Source: Tsukamurella pseudospumae (GTDB taxonomy: Bacteria > Actinomycetota > Actinomycetes > Mycobacteriales > Mycobacteriaceae). Taken from it: a stretch of DNA of 64,000 nt. Positions 7,166-14,803 of the stretch are shown here, piece by piece. The translations under genes and the position numbers were made by a program. The stretch's first letter is position 1, and each line of letters opens with the position of its first letter. The notes beneath the pieces are model-generated. The model was given only the letters and a program-made list of their open reading frames with translations, ran no database searches and was not told where the DNA came from. The stretch lies in the NCBI RefSeq assembly GCF_001575205.1, contig NZ_LSRE01000011.1, forward strand, positions 1-64,000. Reading direction: 5' to 3'.

Positions 7166-8276
7166 GGTCTCGTCCTTTGAAGAAGGTGCTGCGGGGTGGT
7201 CGGGCCAGTGCGATGACAGGGCGATGGGAGTCGACGACCTGGTGCAGGAACGAACTGGTCGGTAGTGGGACGCTGTGGTTGTTGCAGATCTGTTCGATGG
7301 CCTTCTTCGCTTCGTCGAGCCGGCGACTGGGCAACGTCGGGAAGAGGTGATGTTCGATTTGGTGGCTGAGGTGCCCAGTAAGGAACCCGAGGATGGGGCC
7401 TGCTCGAAAGTCGCTGGACCCTGCCATCTGCCGTGCGTACCATGCGCCGCGCGTCTCGCTGCGGGCGGCTGATGAGGTGAAGCGGGCGGCGTCGCTGGGG
7501 ATGTGACCGCACATGATCACGATGTAGGCCCAGATGTTCCGAAGGACGTTGGCGGTGGCGTTTGCGGTGAGCGTGCGTCGCCACCGTGTCGTGCTCAGAA
7601 GCGGGTACCAGAGGTAGTCTTTCGTGCACTGGTTGCGAATCTTGCGGAGTAGTTTCCGTTTGGCCTCTGCTCTGAGTTCTGGGGTGGGGGCGCTGTCGCG
7701 TGCTGCGTAGTAGCCCTGCAGTGCGATGCCCCATTCGAAGAGCACCGCTAGCAGTGCGGCGCGGGCCGGCTGGGCAAGGTCGAGTGGCCGCCAGGGACGG
7801 TCAGTGGTTACGTGCATCACGCCGAATCCGAGGTCGTCGTCGACGCCTGCGATGTTGGTGTTGACGTGATGCAGGTAGTTGTGTGAGTGACGCCAGTGCT
7901 GCGACACCGACACCATGTCCCATTCCCACGTTGTGGAGTGGATTTCCGGATCGTTCATCCAGTCCCATTGCCCATGCATCACGTTGTGGCCGATCTCCAT
8001 GTTCTCGATGATCTTGGCCAGCGCGAGCCCGGCGGTGCCGAGTAGCCACCCGACTCGTGTCCGCGTCATACCGATTGTGATCCGCGCGATAACGTCGAGC
8101 GCTCGCTGCGCGGCGATCACTCGGTGGATGTAGGTAGCGTCTCGGGTACCTAGTGAGTGGGCCAATACTCGGTGCAGGTTGTCGAGTTCAGAACCGAGGC
8201 GCTCGACATCGTCGGCCTGCAAACCAAACAGGTCGCGGGATGCTCTCGGTCGAAGTTGTGTGCTCATCTGCGTCAT
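7158..8276 (-). CDS. Membrane fatty acid desaturase (acyl-CoA/acyl-lipid type)
   Basis: A 372-residue di-iron membrane desaturase. The three histidine boxes are present: HNVMH, HSHNYLHH and QIEHHLFP. Hydrophobic segments lie between the boxes, as in DesA3/linoleoyl-CoA-type enzymes that insert double bonds into membrane acyl chains using ferredoxin or a reductase. The ATG at 8276 was chosen for GGGAG about 10 nt upstream; the frame is open to a GTG at 8318. It heads an operon with the micro-ORF and the carboxyethylornithine-synthase-like gene. Its neighbours include cspA and DUF5994 genes, which would fit cold or membrane-stress adaptation as cargo. No reductase is adjacent. Confidence 0.85.
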   Translation of the reverse strand: MTQMSTQLRPRASRDLFGLQADDVERLGSELDNLHRVLAHSLGTRDATYIHRVIAAQRALDVIARITIGMTRTRVGWLLGTAGLALAKIIENMEIGHNVMHGQWDWMNDPEIHSTTWEWDMVSVSQHWRHSHNYLHHVNTNIAGVDDDLGFGVMHVTTDRPWRPLDLAQPARAALLAVLFEWGIALQGYYAARDSAPTPELRAEAKRKLLRKIRNQCTKDYLWYPLLSTTRWRRTLTANATANVLRNIWAYIVIMCGHIPSDAARFTSSAARSETRGAWYARQMAGSSDFRAGPILGFLTGHLSHQIEHHLFPTLPSRRLDEAKKAIEQICNNHSVPLPTSSFLHQVVDSHRPVIALARPPRSTFFKGRDHE

Positions 8277-8390
8277 CTGTTGCTCCCAGACATTTCCTTG
8301 CCACGAGCGGTCGCCCACGTCGTAGCATCGGTTCGCGCAATGACTCCCGGTACCTGGCCTGGGCCGGATCAGGGCCTTGCGTGGTTTCGC

Positions 8391-8666
8391 CTAGTCGAGA
8401 AGGTCCTCGCCTGCTCGGCGGCTGGGAGGGCTCGCCGGGCTTGATTCCCAGGGGCTCAGGTGCCACCGTAGAGACGAGTATGCGTGCCGGGAGCGAGTGT
8501 TGATGATCAGGTCGTTCTCGAGTTCGGCTAAGGCGTTGAGGAACAGGGTGCTCAGCGTTCTGATCGCTGAAGCGGTGGCAGGGTCGACGTTGTCTAGGTC
8601 GAGCGCGCTGGCGATCTGGGTGTTGAATTTCCTTGTCACTGGTGGCAGGTCGGCGCGGTACGTCAT
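8391..8666 (-). CDS. Small hypothetical protein
   Basis: A 91-residue protein whose ATG overlaps the stop of the upstream gene (ATGA). The N-terminal two thirds form one predicted helical region (ASALDLDNVDPATASAIRTL then STLFLNALAELENDLI). The tail is Ser/Pro/Arg-rich and looks disordered. No family recognised. Coupling to the 8663-9109 gene and the position just upstream of the desaturase operon suggest joint expression, possibly through into the desaturase. Confidence 0.5.
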   Translation of the reverse strand: MTYRADLPPVTRKFNTQIASALDLDNVDPATASAIRTLSTLFLNALAELENDLIINTRSRHAYSSLRWHLSPWESSPASPPSRRAGEDLLD

Positions 8667-9109
8667 GGGGTGCGGTGCGGCTTGTCGGCTTCGACGAGGA
8701 CGTCGGACAGGGTGCCGCCGGATTCGACCGAGTGCAGGACCTTCCGCCAGATCGCGCTGATCTCGCTGCGCGGAACATCCGTCGCCAGCAGGATCACCGG
8801 GTGTGTGTCACTGTCGACGACCTCGGTCCGCGAGTGACGTGCACGCCTCACCGTGCGACGTGCGAGGACGTCGCCGCGCACGTCTGGTTGCTTGTTGTCG
8901 GCGGCTGGGTAGAAGAGTAGGTCCCACTCGGCGAGGAGGTCTCCGAGCACGAACCGTGCGTCTTGTTCCTGGATGCCGGCGACGATGCTCTCTGCAGGAG
9001 CGGTATGCCCGGGCCGGGAGCGACGATAGTCACGCATATGCCCGTAGAGGCGGCTTCGTGGAAGCTCTTCAAGTGCGTGGGAGTGGGGAGTACTGCGAGT
9101 AGTGGGCAT
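8663..9109 (-). CDS. Hypothetical protein, first gene of the desaturase-side operon
   Basis: A 148-residue protein from the ATG at 9109, which has AGGTGG upstream; the frame is open to an ATG at 9130. It contains LVFYPAAD-like and PVILLATDVPRSEISAIW segments suggestive of a small alpha/beta fold. Its stop overlaps the start of the 91-residue gene. Several basic residues lie in the centre (ARRTVRRARHSR). No family was recognised, and codon use is less GC3-rich than in the chromosomal genes to the right. Confidence 0.5.
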   Translation of the reverse strand: MPTTRSTPHSHALEELPRSRLYGHMRDYRRSRPGHTAPAESIVAGIQEQDARFVLGDLLAEWDLLFYPAADNKQPDVRGDVLARRTVRRARHSRTEVVDSDTHPVILLATDVPRSEISAIWRKVLHSVESGGTLSDVLVEADKPHRTP

Positions 9110-9303
9110 CTCGGCCACCTGACTGACCATACGGTGGTCGTCGTCTCACCGGAGACGCTGAACAGAAACCTGTCAGATATGGATCCGGCTATCCCCTACT
9201 GTACGCCCTCGCCACAGCCAAGAGAGGTCCTGCGAGACCGAGACCGCACAGGAGCGATGCACGCTATCGACGAGCTCCGCTGTGTTGCGGCACGATAGAG
9301 CCC

Positions 9304-9837
9304 GTGAGTAGTTCAGGTGGTCGGGAGCGCGATCGCGACTCCGATGGACGGGCACGAAATGCCCGCCCACGCGATCGTCTCGGTCGTCCCCTCCCCATCG
9401 GGCGCGTCGGGATCGACCGTGTACCCGACGACTTGGACCTTCCGCCGGAGGTTGCGTTGTGCTGGGCGCAAGACTCGCTGAACCGCGGGTACGCCTTCAC
9501 CGCGCACGAGGTCCTCGAGAGTGCGTGGAAGAGCCGCCCAGGCGAGGAGAGCCAGCTCTGGCAAGGGCTCGCGCAACTCGCGGTCGGCATCACCCATGTA
9601 CAGCGGCGTAATCCGAAGGGAGCGATCGTCTTGCTCGAACGTGCGGCAGTTCGGATCGGGCACAGCCGCAGCGCCGCCCCTCACCGCATCGACTCGACCG
9701 GCCTTGTCCGATACGCCGAGGAGCTCATGGATCTGCTGCGGCGCGAGGTGGAGCCGACGCCAGGTCGGCTAGTCCCTCGCCTCACTCACGCACAAGCCGG
9801 AGAGGCAACCGGCGAACCGCGCTCCAACGGGCACTGA
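9304..9837 (+). CDS. DUF309 family protein
   Basis: A 177-residue protein starting with GTG. Residues 50-125 match DUF309: ALCWAQDSLNRGYAFTAHEV (with the conserved FxAHE element), then LWQGLAQLAVGITHVQRRN, and a Leu/Ala-rich C-terminal helix. The N-terminal 40 residues are charged and low-complexity (RDRDSDGRARNARPRDR). DUF309 proteins are small all-helical proteins of unknown biochemical role. It is divergent from the desaturase-side operon and 150 bp upstream of the first DUF5994 gene. Confidence 0.75.
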   Translation: MSSSGGRERDRDSDGRARNARPRDRLGRPLPIGRVGIDRVPDDLDLPPEVALCWAQDSLNRGYAFTAHEVLESAWKSRPGEESQLWQGLAQLAVGITHVQRRNPKGAIVLLERAAVRIGHSRSAAPHRIDSTGLVRYAEELMDLLRREVEPTPGRLVPRLTHAQAGEATGEPRSNGH

Positions 9838-9985
9838 ATCCTGTTCGTCGGACGAACGATAAGACTCGCCGGTGCCCGACATGTCGATCACAGGCGTACG
9901 CTTAAGAGGAGTTGATTTCCCACCGGGATCCGCTTGGTGCTCTCGACTTGCTCAGCGGAATTCTGTTCCGGATCGGAGCGTCCTC

Positions 9986-10522
9986 ATGACGCATCCACTT
10001 CACCTATTGCCCCTCGAATCGGCGCGGTTCGAACTGAAACCGCTCGGATCGATCGTCGGCGCGGTCGACGGCGTCTGGTGGCCGCGATCACGCAACCTGC
10101 GCGACGAGCTGCTGCAGGTCTACCCTCTCCTCCGCGATCGGGTCTGCCATCTCGAGAGAGTGTGTTACCGCTACTCGAACTGGGACTCAGTCCCTCGCAA
10201 GGTATCGATCGACGGCGACATCGTTCGGCTAGACGGCTACACCACCCAGGAACTCGACACAGTCCGGTTCGTCGGCATCCGAACGTCATTGGTATTTGCT
10301 CTGATCCCTCCCGGCACCGAGCCCGAGGTCGCGGAGCTGGCATCCATGCTCGCGATGACCGGCGCGGTGACCCAATCCGCGCACGCACTCAACGAGGAAG
10401 CCGCCGACACCACTGCCAGGATTCATCAACGTCAGGTCGCTGAACGCGTGTGGGACGACGAGGGCGGTCACGCCCCACCGCCTTCCCGAACCGCCATGCG
10501 GCCCGCTGAGGTGACGCCATGA
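9986..10522 (+). CDS. DUF5994 family protein, copy 1
   Basis: A 178-residue protein. The diagnostic block near residue 30, VDGVWWPRSRNLRDEL, recurs in two further genes downstream (10824 and 11295) and marks the actinobacterial DUF5994 family. The ATG at 9986 has GGAGCG upstream; the frame is open further back without a better site. The C-terminal 50 residues are Ala/Glu-rich. Its last 4 bases overlap the next gene. The family role is unknown; members are often found in stress-associated loci (recalled, not verified here). Confidence 0.7.
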   Translation: MTHPLHLLPLESARFELKPLGSIVGAVDGVWWPRSRNLRDELLQVYPLLRDRVCHLERVCYRYSNWDSVPRKVSIDGDIVRLDGYTTQELDTVRFVGIRTSLVFALIPPGTEPEVAELASMLAMTGAVTQSAHALNEEAADTTARIHQRQVAERVWDDEGGHAPPPSRTAMRPAEVTP

Positions 10523-10827
10523 ACGCCCCACTGCGCATGTCTATGGATCCCATCACGACGTACCGCAACCTCGATGGCTCCGTCGAACGGTGGTGGTCCG
10601 CCCGCACGCTCACGCACCGGCAAGTCACCATCGAGACCACGATCAAGACCCTCAACAACAGTGCTGGCGAGATCTCTGCCGCTGACGTCGAGCTACTGGT
10701 CACCGACCAGAAGTCACCGCGCCGAATCGGGATCCCAGTGGCGGTACTCGACAGCGTCATCGCTGCCCTGACCACCGCGCGGGACGACGCGCGGACCGTC
10801 ATGTCCACGGACGCGGGCACCGAGTGA
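10519..10827 (+). CDS. Small hypothetical protein between DUF5994 copies
   Basis: A 102-residue protein whose ATG overlaps the stop of DUF5994 copy 1 and whose stop overlaps the GTG of copy 2. It has a mixed alpha/beta appearance (RWWSARTLTHRQVTIETTIK and SPRRIGIPVAVLDSVIAALT). No family is recognised. The double overlap argues that the three products are made in fixed proportion and perhaps work together. Confidence 0.6.
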   Translation: MNAPLRMSMDPITTYRNLDGSVERWWSARTLTHRQVTIETTIKTLNNSAGEISAADVELLVTDQKSPRRIGIPVAVLDSVIAALTTARDDARTVMSTDAGTE

Positions 10828-11255
10828 GTTCACGCGCTCACCCCGGGCCCGAGGCTCTGCGCCGGCTCCTCGATCGGGGGCCAGCTCGGGACGGAGTCCC
10901 GACGCCGATACCGGGCCGAGTGCTCCTGCCGCCCCGCTCCTCGCTCGCCCGCGGGATCGATGGAGTGTGGTGGCCTCGCAGCCGTGACCTCCAGACAGAG
11001 CTCCCCACCGTCCTCCCATCCGTCGGCTTGAAACTGCAGACCCTCGAGTGCATCCACTTCAGCCCTGCGGACTGGACCACCCGAGTCCGACAGCTTCCAG
11101 CACGCGACGGCACCGTCATCGAGACCCGTCACCTCGTCACCGCGGGCCTGGTGGTCTTCACCGGCCCCCGGGTCGCGGTGATCTACGCACTCATCGCTCC
11201 CGACGCCTCGACATCGACAGCAGAAGAGATCGCCGCGCGTCACCTCCCCGCTTGA
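10824..11255 (+). CDS. DUF5994 family protein, copy 2
   Basis: A 143-residue paralogue of the 9986 gene. It shares GIDGVWWPRSRDLQTELPTV and the downstream pattern of a Trp-containing strand (HFSPADWTTRVRQLP) and VAVIYALIAP. It starts with GTG overlapping the preceding stop. It lacks the long C-terminal extension of copy 1. The two copies are clearly diverged, so this is old duplication rather than a recent event. Function unknown. Confidence 0.7.
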   Translation: MSSRAHPGPEALRRLLDRGPARDGVPTPIPGRVLLPPRSSLARGIDGVWWPRSRDLQTELPTVLPSVGLKLQTLECIHFSPADWTTRVRQLPARDGTVIETRHLVTAGLVVFTGPRVAVIYALIAPDASTSTAEEIAARHLPA

Positions 11256-11294
11256 GCGCGCCCACTTCATTACACCTCACTAGAAGATGAAGCG

Positions 11295-11720
11295 GTGTCG
11301 TCAATGCCCATCGGATCCCACCGACAGTCGACGCTCACACCGGCGTTGAACTCTCCTCACGCGAAGCATCGGTTGGACACCGGCACCGAGCGCGTGCGCC
11401 TGGACCTCGACGAAGAGCTAACAGCGGGCCTGTGGTGGCCCCGCTCGACCGACTACGCCGCTGAGATCCACGACCTCGCATACAGCTGCGGGCTGGCACT
11501 CGGACAGCGCGTCGAGCGAATCACATTCGCATGGAACCACGAGACCATCGAGCGCCTTCGGACGATGAGACTCAGTGGCCTCCTGCTCGGCGACCCAGGG
11601 GATGGTCAGCCGCGTGAGGAGATGCACGTGTACGTGGACGGCGGGCACATAGTTCGGCTCACCGTTGTGCCACCGGCAGCCCACGGTGTCGGCAGCCACG
11701 CCGCGACGGGGTCAGAGTGA
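11295..11720 (+). CDS. DUF5994 family protein, copy 3
   Basis: A 141-residue third member with the motif ELTAGLWWPRSTDYAAEIHD and the later FAWNHETIERLRTMRLSG strand region. It is shortest in the C-terminal part. It lies 39 bp after copy 2 and is followed by a strong hairpin at 11755, so it ends the 9304-11720 transcription unit. Function unknown; the shared Trp-Trp-Pro-Arg core suggests a common ligand or partner for the three copies. Confidence 0.7.
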   Translation: MSSMPIGSHRQSTLTPALNSPHAKHRLDTGTERVRLDLDEELTAGLWWPRSTDYAAEIHDLAYSCGLALGQRVERITFAWNHETIERLRTMRLSGLLLGDPGDGQPREEMHVYVDGGHIVRLTVVPPAAHGVGSHAATGSE

Positions 11721-11754
11721 CCACACTTCATGCGCTATGGGCCGTCGCAGACGA

Positions 11755-11786
11755 AACTGGCCCCCGCCGATAGGCGGAGGCCAGTT
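11755..11786. terminator. Bidirectional hairpin terminator
   Basis: AACTGGCCCCCGCC, a GATA loop, then GGCGGAGGCCAGTT form a 14-bp stem with one mismatch. It separates the convergent DUF5994 operon and the cspA/micro-ORF unit. There is no long U-tract, as is common in high-GC actinobacteria. Confidence 0.8.
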
Positions 11787-11810
11787 CCCCGGTAGGCCGA
11801 AGATCAGCCG

Positions 11811-11924
11811 TTAGGGGTAGAGCTTCGTTCCCTGCTCACCGCGAAGGAAGAAGTCGTCTACGGAGCGTCGCACCTTGCCCCACCAGGTGGTGGGCTCACC
11901 GCGATCAGCGCCGCCATCGGTCAC
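11811..11924 (-). CDS. 37-residue micro-protein coupled to cspA
   Basis: The GTG start overlaps the TGA of cspA (GTGA) and the frame ends just before the terminator. The product is about 37 residues and contains GEPTTWWGKVRRSVDDFFLR, an amphipathic helix-like stretch. Its stop lies 25 bp from the hairpin, so the cspA transcript appears built to include it. Function unknown. Translation is inferred from the coupling. Confidence 0.5.
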   Translation of the reverse strand: MTDGGADRGEPTTWWGKVRRSVDDFFLRGEQGTKLYP

Positions 11925-12130
11925 GGCAGGACCTGGACCGCGACCGCCTGCGGCCCTCGGTCACCCGCCTCCGTGTCGTAGGAGACGCGGTTGTTCTCCT
12001 CGAGGTTGCGGAAGCCCCCGTTGGCCACGATGCCCGTGAAGTGGACGAACAGGTCCTTGCCACCGTCGTCGGGGGTGATGAAGCCGAATCCCTTGTCGCT
12101 GTTGAACCATTTGACAGTACCTTGAGCCAT
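11921..12130 (-). CDS. cspA: Cold-shock protein, CspA family
   Basis: A 69-residue single cold-shock domain, the usual CspA length. RNP1-like KGFGFITPDD and RNP2-like LFVHFTGI are both present, after the typical start MAQGTVKWFNSDKGFGFI. It binds single-stranded nucleic acid and acts as an RNA chaperone. The ATG at 12130 has AGGAGA upstream. It sits among island genes rather than in a ribosomal or core locus, so it may be element cargo with the desaturase. A micro-ORF overlaps its stop. Confidence 0.9.
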   Translation of the reverse strand: MAQGTVKWFNSDKGFGFITPDDGGKDLFVHFTGIVANGGFRNLEENNRVSYDTEAGDRGPQAVAVQVLP

Positions 12131-12339
12131 GGAGATCTCCTGAGAAAGTGAATTGGCAGGGCGAACGATTTCGCGCCTGGGCCTGCGGAGTTCTACGAAG
12201 TCGAAGTACTGACATACAGGATTTCGATGACTACCTGCCGCGTGAAGTTCTCGCGAGCGTATCACCAAGAAAGTCAACCGGTTTCACAGTAGCACACATC
12301 GCTATGCCGAGGACGGTGGGGCTCAGAAGTAGGCTCCAT

Positions 12340-12599
12340 TCATAGGCGCTCAATCCCGGGCAACCTCCGCCACCCGCGCTCCTCGTTCATCCGCTCAATC
12401 CCTGCTTCGAGTTCGCGCCGCTGGATCGCCACACGGATGCGCGCCTTCTCCGCGTCGCTCACGATCGCGGAGTCGCTGCACGCGACACCCAGCCAGACCA
12501 CGCCGCGTGGTCGCCCGGACCTATCAGGCGCACAGAGTTGCTCGCGGCGATGTCCCACCGCCCGCTGAACAAGTGCCGCTGGACATCGCCCGTCAGCAT
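12340..12599 (-). pseudogene. Frameshifted small hypothetical gene
   Basis: Two minus-strand frames join into one plausible protein of about 86 residues. The first part is MLTGDVQRHLFSGRWDIAAS with SVRLIGPGDHAAWSGW. The second part, in another frame, is DAEKARIRVAIQRRELEAGI with ERMNEERGWRRLPGIERL. The switch lies near 12500. No family recognised; it is a decayed or mis-sequenced small gene in the integrase-proximal part of the island. Confidence 0.4.
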
Positions 12600-12603
12600 G
12601 CAT

Positions 12604-13075
12604 CCGCTCGGCGGCAGCCTTCGCCCCCGGACCTCACGCGGAACATGGGGTTGTCGACCAAACAGACCCTCCAGAGGACATACCTGCCCAGGATTCGAGT
12701 CATTCACACGGCGTCGACCGGCGGCTGCGGTGTGGACTCGGGGTCTGCCTGCTCGACATCGGCTCCATCGGCCGGCCGCGCGAGCAGCGTCATCTCCGCG
12801 ATGTTCGTGTCGAACGCAACAACGACGAACGGCGGCAGCGCATTGGTGTGACGCGTCTAGGCCTCGTGGCCGAGAATCGTGCCCTCCGGGTTGTGCACAG
12901 GGCAGAGCGCCTTGAACGCGGCGCCGGCTTCGACGGCGGACTCTAGGTTCGATAGCCGAAGGTTCGCCTTGACATCTGCCTACTTGGACTCGTAGCCGTG
13001 GGAGTCGTTGACTGCGCCACGCCCCACGCGGATCGCCCGCGGTGGTAGCGCCGACGACCCTCTGCGCTGGGTCGG
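12604..13075. other. Gene-poor decayed stretch next to the integrase
   Basis: Open frames here are arginine-rich and lack ribosome sites or recognisable motifs, as expected for non-coding high-GC DNA. I see no gene, RNA or repeat that can be supported. It is probably debris of an integrative element. Confidence 0.4.
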
Positions 13076-13363
13076 GTGGACGCGCCGCAACCCAGCGCCA
13101 TCACCCCGGCGATGACGATCTCGGCCACGAGCAGCGACGCCGACATGGACCAGCTTCTGCTCGGGTTCACGAGGCACAAGAGCGGCGACCTCGATGCGCT
13201 GCGTACCGCTGCCGTCACCCTCCGCGACACGCTGCGGCAGGTCCACCTCGCCTCTGCCGACCCGAGCCGCTGGACCCGACCGTCCGGGTGCGGCATCCGC
13301 CACCGCGGTGGTGTCGCGCCCCGATCGTCGCGTCAGCGGAACGGCGTCAGGTCTCATGGCTAA
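13076..13363 (+). CDS. Possible small hypothetical protein
   Basis: A 95-residue frame whose central part looks protein-like (SSDADMDQLLLGFTRHKSGD, then LRTAAVTLRDTLRQVHLASA) but whose ends are arginine-rich and probably spurious. An internal ATG at 13112 would start it. It overlaps the 3' end of the integrase gene on the other strand by 17 bp. It may be the remains of a small helical protein. Low confidence that it is made. Confidence 0.3.
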   Translation: MDAPQPSAITPAMTISATSSDADMDQLLLGFTRHKSGDLDALRTAAVTLRDTLRQVHLASADPSRWTRPSGCGIRHRGGVAPRSSRQRNGVRSHG

Positions 13364-14528
13364 GCAGTGCGGCAGTATCCGTGAGCGCAGCACCCGGCGT
13401 GTGCACATAGGTGCGCATCGCCAGCACGCCACCATCGGCATGCCCGAGCCACGCAGCGATCATCGGCACCGGCGCACCCCGCAGAGCCAGCAACGAAGCA
13501 GCCGTGTGCCTCGACGCATGCAGCCGGCGGTGCGGCAGGTTGGCGTCCTCCAAACTCTTCTTCCACCACGCGTTCAAGGTTCTCGGCGAGAGCGGCGCTC
13601 CGAGGTCCAGCGCGAACAAGTACGGATCGTCGCCGCCCTCCCACCGCTCCCCGAGTCTTCCGCGGTTGGCCTGCATGTCCGCGTGCGCACGGCAGAGAAT
13701 AGGCAGGAGGTGCGGAGGGATCGGGAGTGTGCGCGACGAGGAGGCGGTCTTTGCGTCGTCCTGCTCGATGACGCGCCCCGTGACCGCGACCCGGGTGGCG
13801 GCGACCGTGAACGTGGGATTCTCCGAAGAAAGGTCGACAGCGCTCCAGCGCAGCCCGCTGAGTTCCCCGCGGCGGAGCCCGAGCAATGCCAGGTGCACGA
13901 ACGGTTCACGTCGTCGGGCGTAACTGTCCACGCCGTCGCTGTGCGCCTTGATCAGCAGCTCCACCTCAGCCTCCGAGAGGCTGTCATCGACCTTCATCGC
14001 GGGCTCACCACTCGGCTTGCGCAGCGGCTCCACCAATGCCACGACGTTCCGCGCGACGACTCCCTCCGCATGCAGGTCGGCCCAGACCCTCCGCCACCGA
14101 GCGAGCATCGGATTGATCGAGGTGCGCCTCCACAATCCGCGGTCGCCCGCGCCGGTGCGGAGATCGGTGACGAGTCGCTCGACATCCGCCTTCGAGAGCT
14201 TCTGCACCTTCGTGTTGCCGTACGCGGCGACCACGGGTGCCAAGGAGAACTTGTACGCGGCGGCCGTGCTGGGCTTCGTGCGCACCTCCTTCGCAGCGAG
14301 CCAGGCTTCGACCGCCTCGCTCACCGTCAGGTCGCTGGGCGCAGTGTGGGTTCCGGCCGCGAGCTCCGCCGTCGTCTTCGCGTGCCACGCTTTCGCCTCG
14401 TCGAGCGACCGGAACCGCTTCCGGTGCTGGAGTCGCTTCCCACCGGGAAGAGTGGCGTTGATCCGCGCCTCGTATCGGGATCCACGCGGACCGTCGATGC
14501 GCGTGATGTAGCTGGGTAGTCGAGCCAT
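13347..14528 (-). CDS. Tyrosine recombinase (integrase) at tRNA-Ser
   Basis: A 393-residue phage/ICE integrase. An AP2-like N-terminal arm-binding domain (RYEARINATLPGGKRLQHRK) is followed by a SAM-like core-binding domain. The catalytic domain has the first Arg in LLGLRRGELSGLRW, HxxR in LHASRHTAASLL, the late His in WLGHADGG and the nucleophile in MRTYVHT. The ATG at 14528 (MARLPSYITRIDGPRG) was chosen over upstream options because homologues start at the arm-binding domain. It lies 150 bp from the 3' end of a tRNA-Ser gene, the usual attachment target, and catalyses integration and excision of the island. Confidence 0.9.
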   Translation of the reverse strand: MARLPSYITRIDGPRGSRYEARINATLPGGKRLQHRKRFRSLDEAKAWHAKTTAELAAGTHTAPSDLTVSEAVEAWLAAKEVRTKPSTAAAYKFSLAPVVAAYGNTKVQKLSKADVERLVTDLRTGAGDRGLWRRTSINPMLARWRRVWADLHAEGVVARNVVALVEPLRKPSGEPAMKVDDSLSEAEVELLIKAHSDGVDSYARRREPFVHLALLGLRRGELSGLRWSAVDLSSENPTFTVAATRVAVTGRVIEQDDAKTASSSRTLPIPPHLLPILCRAHADMQANRGRLGERWEGGDDPYLFALDLGAPLSPRTLNAWWKKSLEDANLPHRRLHASRHTAASLLALRGAPVPMIAAWLGHADGGVLAMRTYVHTPGAALTDTAALLSHET

Positions 14529-14611
14529 GTGTACATCCCATCGGTGATTTCTATGATCACCAGCCAGCCGGGACGACACGCCGAAACTAGCGCCGAGAAT
14601 TCCTTCGGCGA

Positions 14612-14630
14612 TAGTGGCAAGGAGTGGCAA
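14612..14630. repeat. Tandem AGTGGCAAG repeat upstream of the integrase, possible arm-type site
   Basis: AGTGGCAAG occurs at 14612 and 14622, exactly 10 bp (one helical turn) apart, between the integrase start and the tRNA. Short direct repeats in this position commonly bind the N-terminal domain of the integrase. Inferred from position and phasing only. Confidence 0.4.
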
Positions 14631-14637
14631 GTTTCGA

Positions 14638-14666
14638 AGGTCCCGATGCCGTGTCAGCACCGGGAC
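14638..14666 (-). terminator. Terminator hairpin after tRNA-Ser
   Basis: GTCCCGATGC and GCACCGGGAC pair into a 10-bp stem (one G-T wobble) around a 7-nt loop, with the outer bases also pairing. It lies 14 bp past the 3' end of the tRNA gene on the same strand, so it most likely ends that transcript. It lies between the integrase gene and the tRNA. Confidence 0.7.
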
Positions 14667-14679
14667 CCTGCTTTACCTG

Positions 14680-14764
14680 CGGAAGCGGAGGGATTTGAAC
14701 CCCCGGTGGTTTCACCCACGCTCGCTTTCAAGGCGAGTGCATTCGGCCGCTCTGCCACGCTTCC
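14680..14764 (-). tRNA. tRNA-Ser (anticodon TGA)
   Basis: The minus strand folds as a class II tRNA. The acceptor arms are GGAAGCG and CGCTTCC with discriminator G. The anticodon arm CTCGC-CTTGAAA-GCGAG carries anticodon TGA. The variable arm is long, and the T loop is GGTTCAAATCC. The CCA is not encoded. The gene reads toward the adjacent integrase and is a likely attachment site. Confidence 0.95.
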
Positions 14765-14803
14765 CTGCGCCGTACGATACCGGACCCGCCGGCGCACGAT
14801 CGC

